Positions 4,760-5,428 of a stretch of 5,428 nucleotides of DNA are shown here, one piece after another; the first letter of the stretch is position 1, and each line of letters opens with the position of its first letter. The position numbers and the translations under genes were made by a program. Origin of the DNA: Candidatus Hermodarchaeota archaeon (GTDB lineage: Archaea; Asgardarchaeota; Hermodarchaeia; Hermodarchaeales; Hermodarchaeaceae). Where the stretch lies: NCBI GenBank assembly GCA_016839995.1, contig JAEOTD010000074.1:1-5428 (forward strand), in the 5' to 3' direction. A model generated the notes under the pieces. The model was not told the origin of the DNA, searched no databases, and was given only the letters and a program-made list of their open reading frames with translations.

Positions 4760-5428
4760 TTATTCAGAGGTTGACATATCGTCTGACAGCGTAATTGGGA
4801 TAGGAAGATTACATGAGGGACACCGACCGTCCCGGGTTAATCGCACCGAAATGGTTTGGATGCCTAGACGTTCGATTAGAAGGGCGCCACAATTATTACA
4901 AATGGTGTTGGCACCTTGGTGTCCCGGAACATTGCCTAAGTAGACGTATTTGAGACCTGCGCGAGTAGAGGCTGTTGCGGCGGCTTCAAGTTTCTTAATG
5001 GATGTTGGTGGAAGATTGCTCATTTTGTGATGAGGATAGAATCGTAAGAGGTGGAGGGGCGTATCTTCTCCAAGTTCTTGTACAATCCATTTCGCCAGGG
5101 CTTCAGCTTCTTTAGTATCATCACCAACATCAGTCACTAGAAGATTTGTGATCTCGATGTGAATATCCGCCGCTTTCATCGCTTTGAGCGAGTCAAAGAT
5201 TGGATCCACCGAGGGAACATGACAGTAGTTTTTATAGAATGTGGGGTTGGCATTGCCTTTGAAATCGACTGTAGCCGCGTCAAGGTAGGGAGCAATTGCT
5301 TCGATGGCGTCTGTGGTCATATACCCGTTGGTTACAAAGGTGTTGAAAAGCCCTTTGTCGTGAGCAATTTTTGCAGTATCATAGGCGTATTCAAAGAAGA
5401 TAGTTGGCTCCGTATAAGTATAGGAGAC
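4760..5428 (-). CDS. amrS: AmmeMemoRadiSam-type radical SAM protein, 5' end outside window
   Basis: The frame is open to the right edge, giving 222 visible residues; the ATG at 5320 (visible residue 37) is internal, not the start. The first visible residues, VSYTYTEPTIFFEY, correspond to the SAM-binding (I/V)xYTYxEPT region. VTNGYMT, VDFKGN, RFYPHHKM and YVYLGNVPGHQGANT follow, the signature run of the PflA-like COG1180 subfamily linked to AMMECR1 and Memo proteins. The C-terminus holds two Cys pairs, CNNC (177-180) and CPSC (203-206), a zinc-knuckle-like tail typical of this subfamily. The CxxxCxxC motif that holds the 4Fe-4S cluster should lie in the missing N-terminal part, so catalytic competence cannot be judged. 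The family generates a 5'-deoxyadenosyl radical from SAM; the role of the three-part system is not settled. Partner genes, if present, would lie beyond the right edge. The next minus-strand gene starts 98 bases after its stop. Confidence 0.88.
   Translation of the reverse strand, partial: VSYTYTEPTIFFEYAYDTAKIAHDKGLFNTFVTNGYMTTDAIEAIAPYLDAATVDFKGNANPTFYKNYCHVPSVDPIFDSLKAMKAADIHIEITNLLVTDVGDDTKEAEALAKWIVQELGEDTPLHLLRFYPHHKMSNLPPTSIKKLEAAATASTRAGLKYVYLGNVPGHQGANTICNNCGALLIERLGIQTISVRLTRDGRCPSCNLPIPITLSDDMSTSE

Noticed and set aside
4469..4774. Plus-strand 101-codon open frame
   Set aside because: Most of it is antisense to the GNAT N-terminus and has no ribosome site; only its last 24 codons are mentioned, as a weak mini-ORF.

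Overview
The window looks like ordinary, gene-dense chromosomal DNA from an archaeon. The evidence is the gene content: a COG1751-type stand-alone pyruvate-kinase C-terminal domain protein, an AmmeMemoRadiSam-type radical SAM enzyme, and a short NodB-fold protein with an archaeal-style THDxD first motif. TATA-like boxes lie about 25 or 50 bases ahead of some starts, and oligo-T tracts follow some stops. The lineage (Asgard, Bathyarchaeia or another mesophilic group) cannot be settled from the sequence alone, and a bacterial origin is not strictly excluded. Base composition is moderate and even. No RNA gene, CRISPR array, insertion sequence or phage gene was seen. No gene-free stretch exceeds 300 bases; the longest is the 170-base divergent region at 2087-2256.

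Layout. Positions 1-118 hold the end of something upstream, a hairpin with a T7 tail, and a Shine-Dalgarno that fixes the first start at 119. Positions 119-1312 (+) encode an M24 'pita-bread' protein whose metal ligands are largely replaced. Positions 1328-2086 (-) encode a NodB/polysaccharide-deacetylase-fold protein, convergent with the first gene. After the divergent promoter region, 2257-3156 (+) encodes a left-handed beta-helix (hexapeptide) acetyltransferase with an unrecognised C-terminal extension of about 115 residues. The minus strand then carries three genes in a row: a PK-C-like protein (3153-3713), a two-domain GNAT acetyltransferase (3792-4661) and a 5'-truncated radical SAM protein (4760 to the window edge). 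The acetyltransferase and PK-C genes end tail to tail inside one CTAG, which supplies both stop codons.

How the genes may work together. The one clear functional pairing is the divergent deacetylase-fold and O-acetyltransferase-like genes. They could add and remove acetyl groups on the same surface glycan or sugar precursor, but this is inferred from adjacency and fold only. The three minus-strand genes are separated by 78 and 98 bases, each gap with its own promoter-like or terminator-like signals, so they are probably not one tight operon. No complete new system is evident. The most notable items are the metal-ligand-depleted M24 protein, the acetyltransferase's extra C-terminal domain, the dyad flanking a TATA-like box at 3751-3775, and the probable leaderless GTG start of the GNAT gene.
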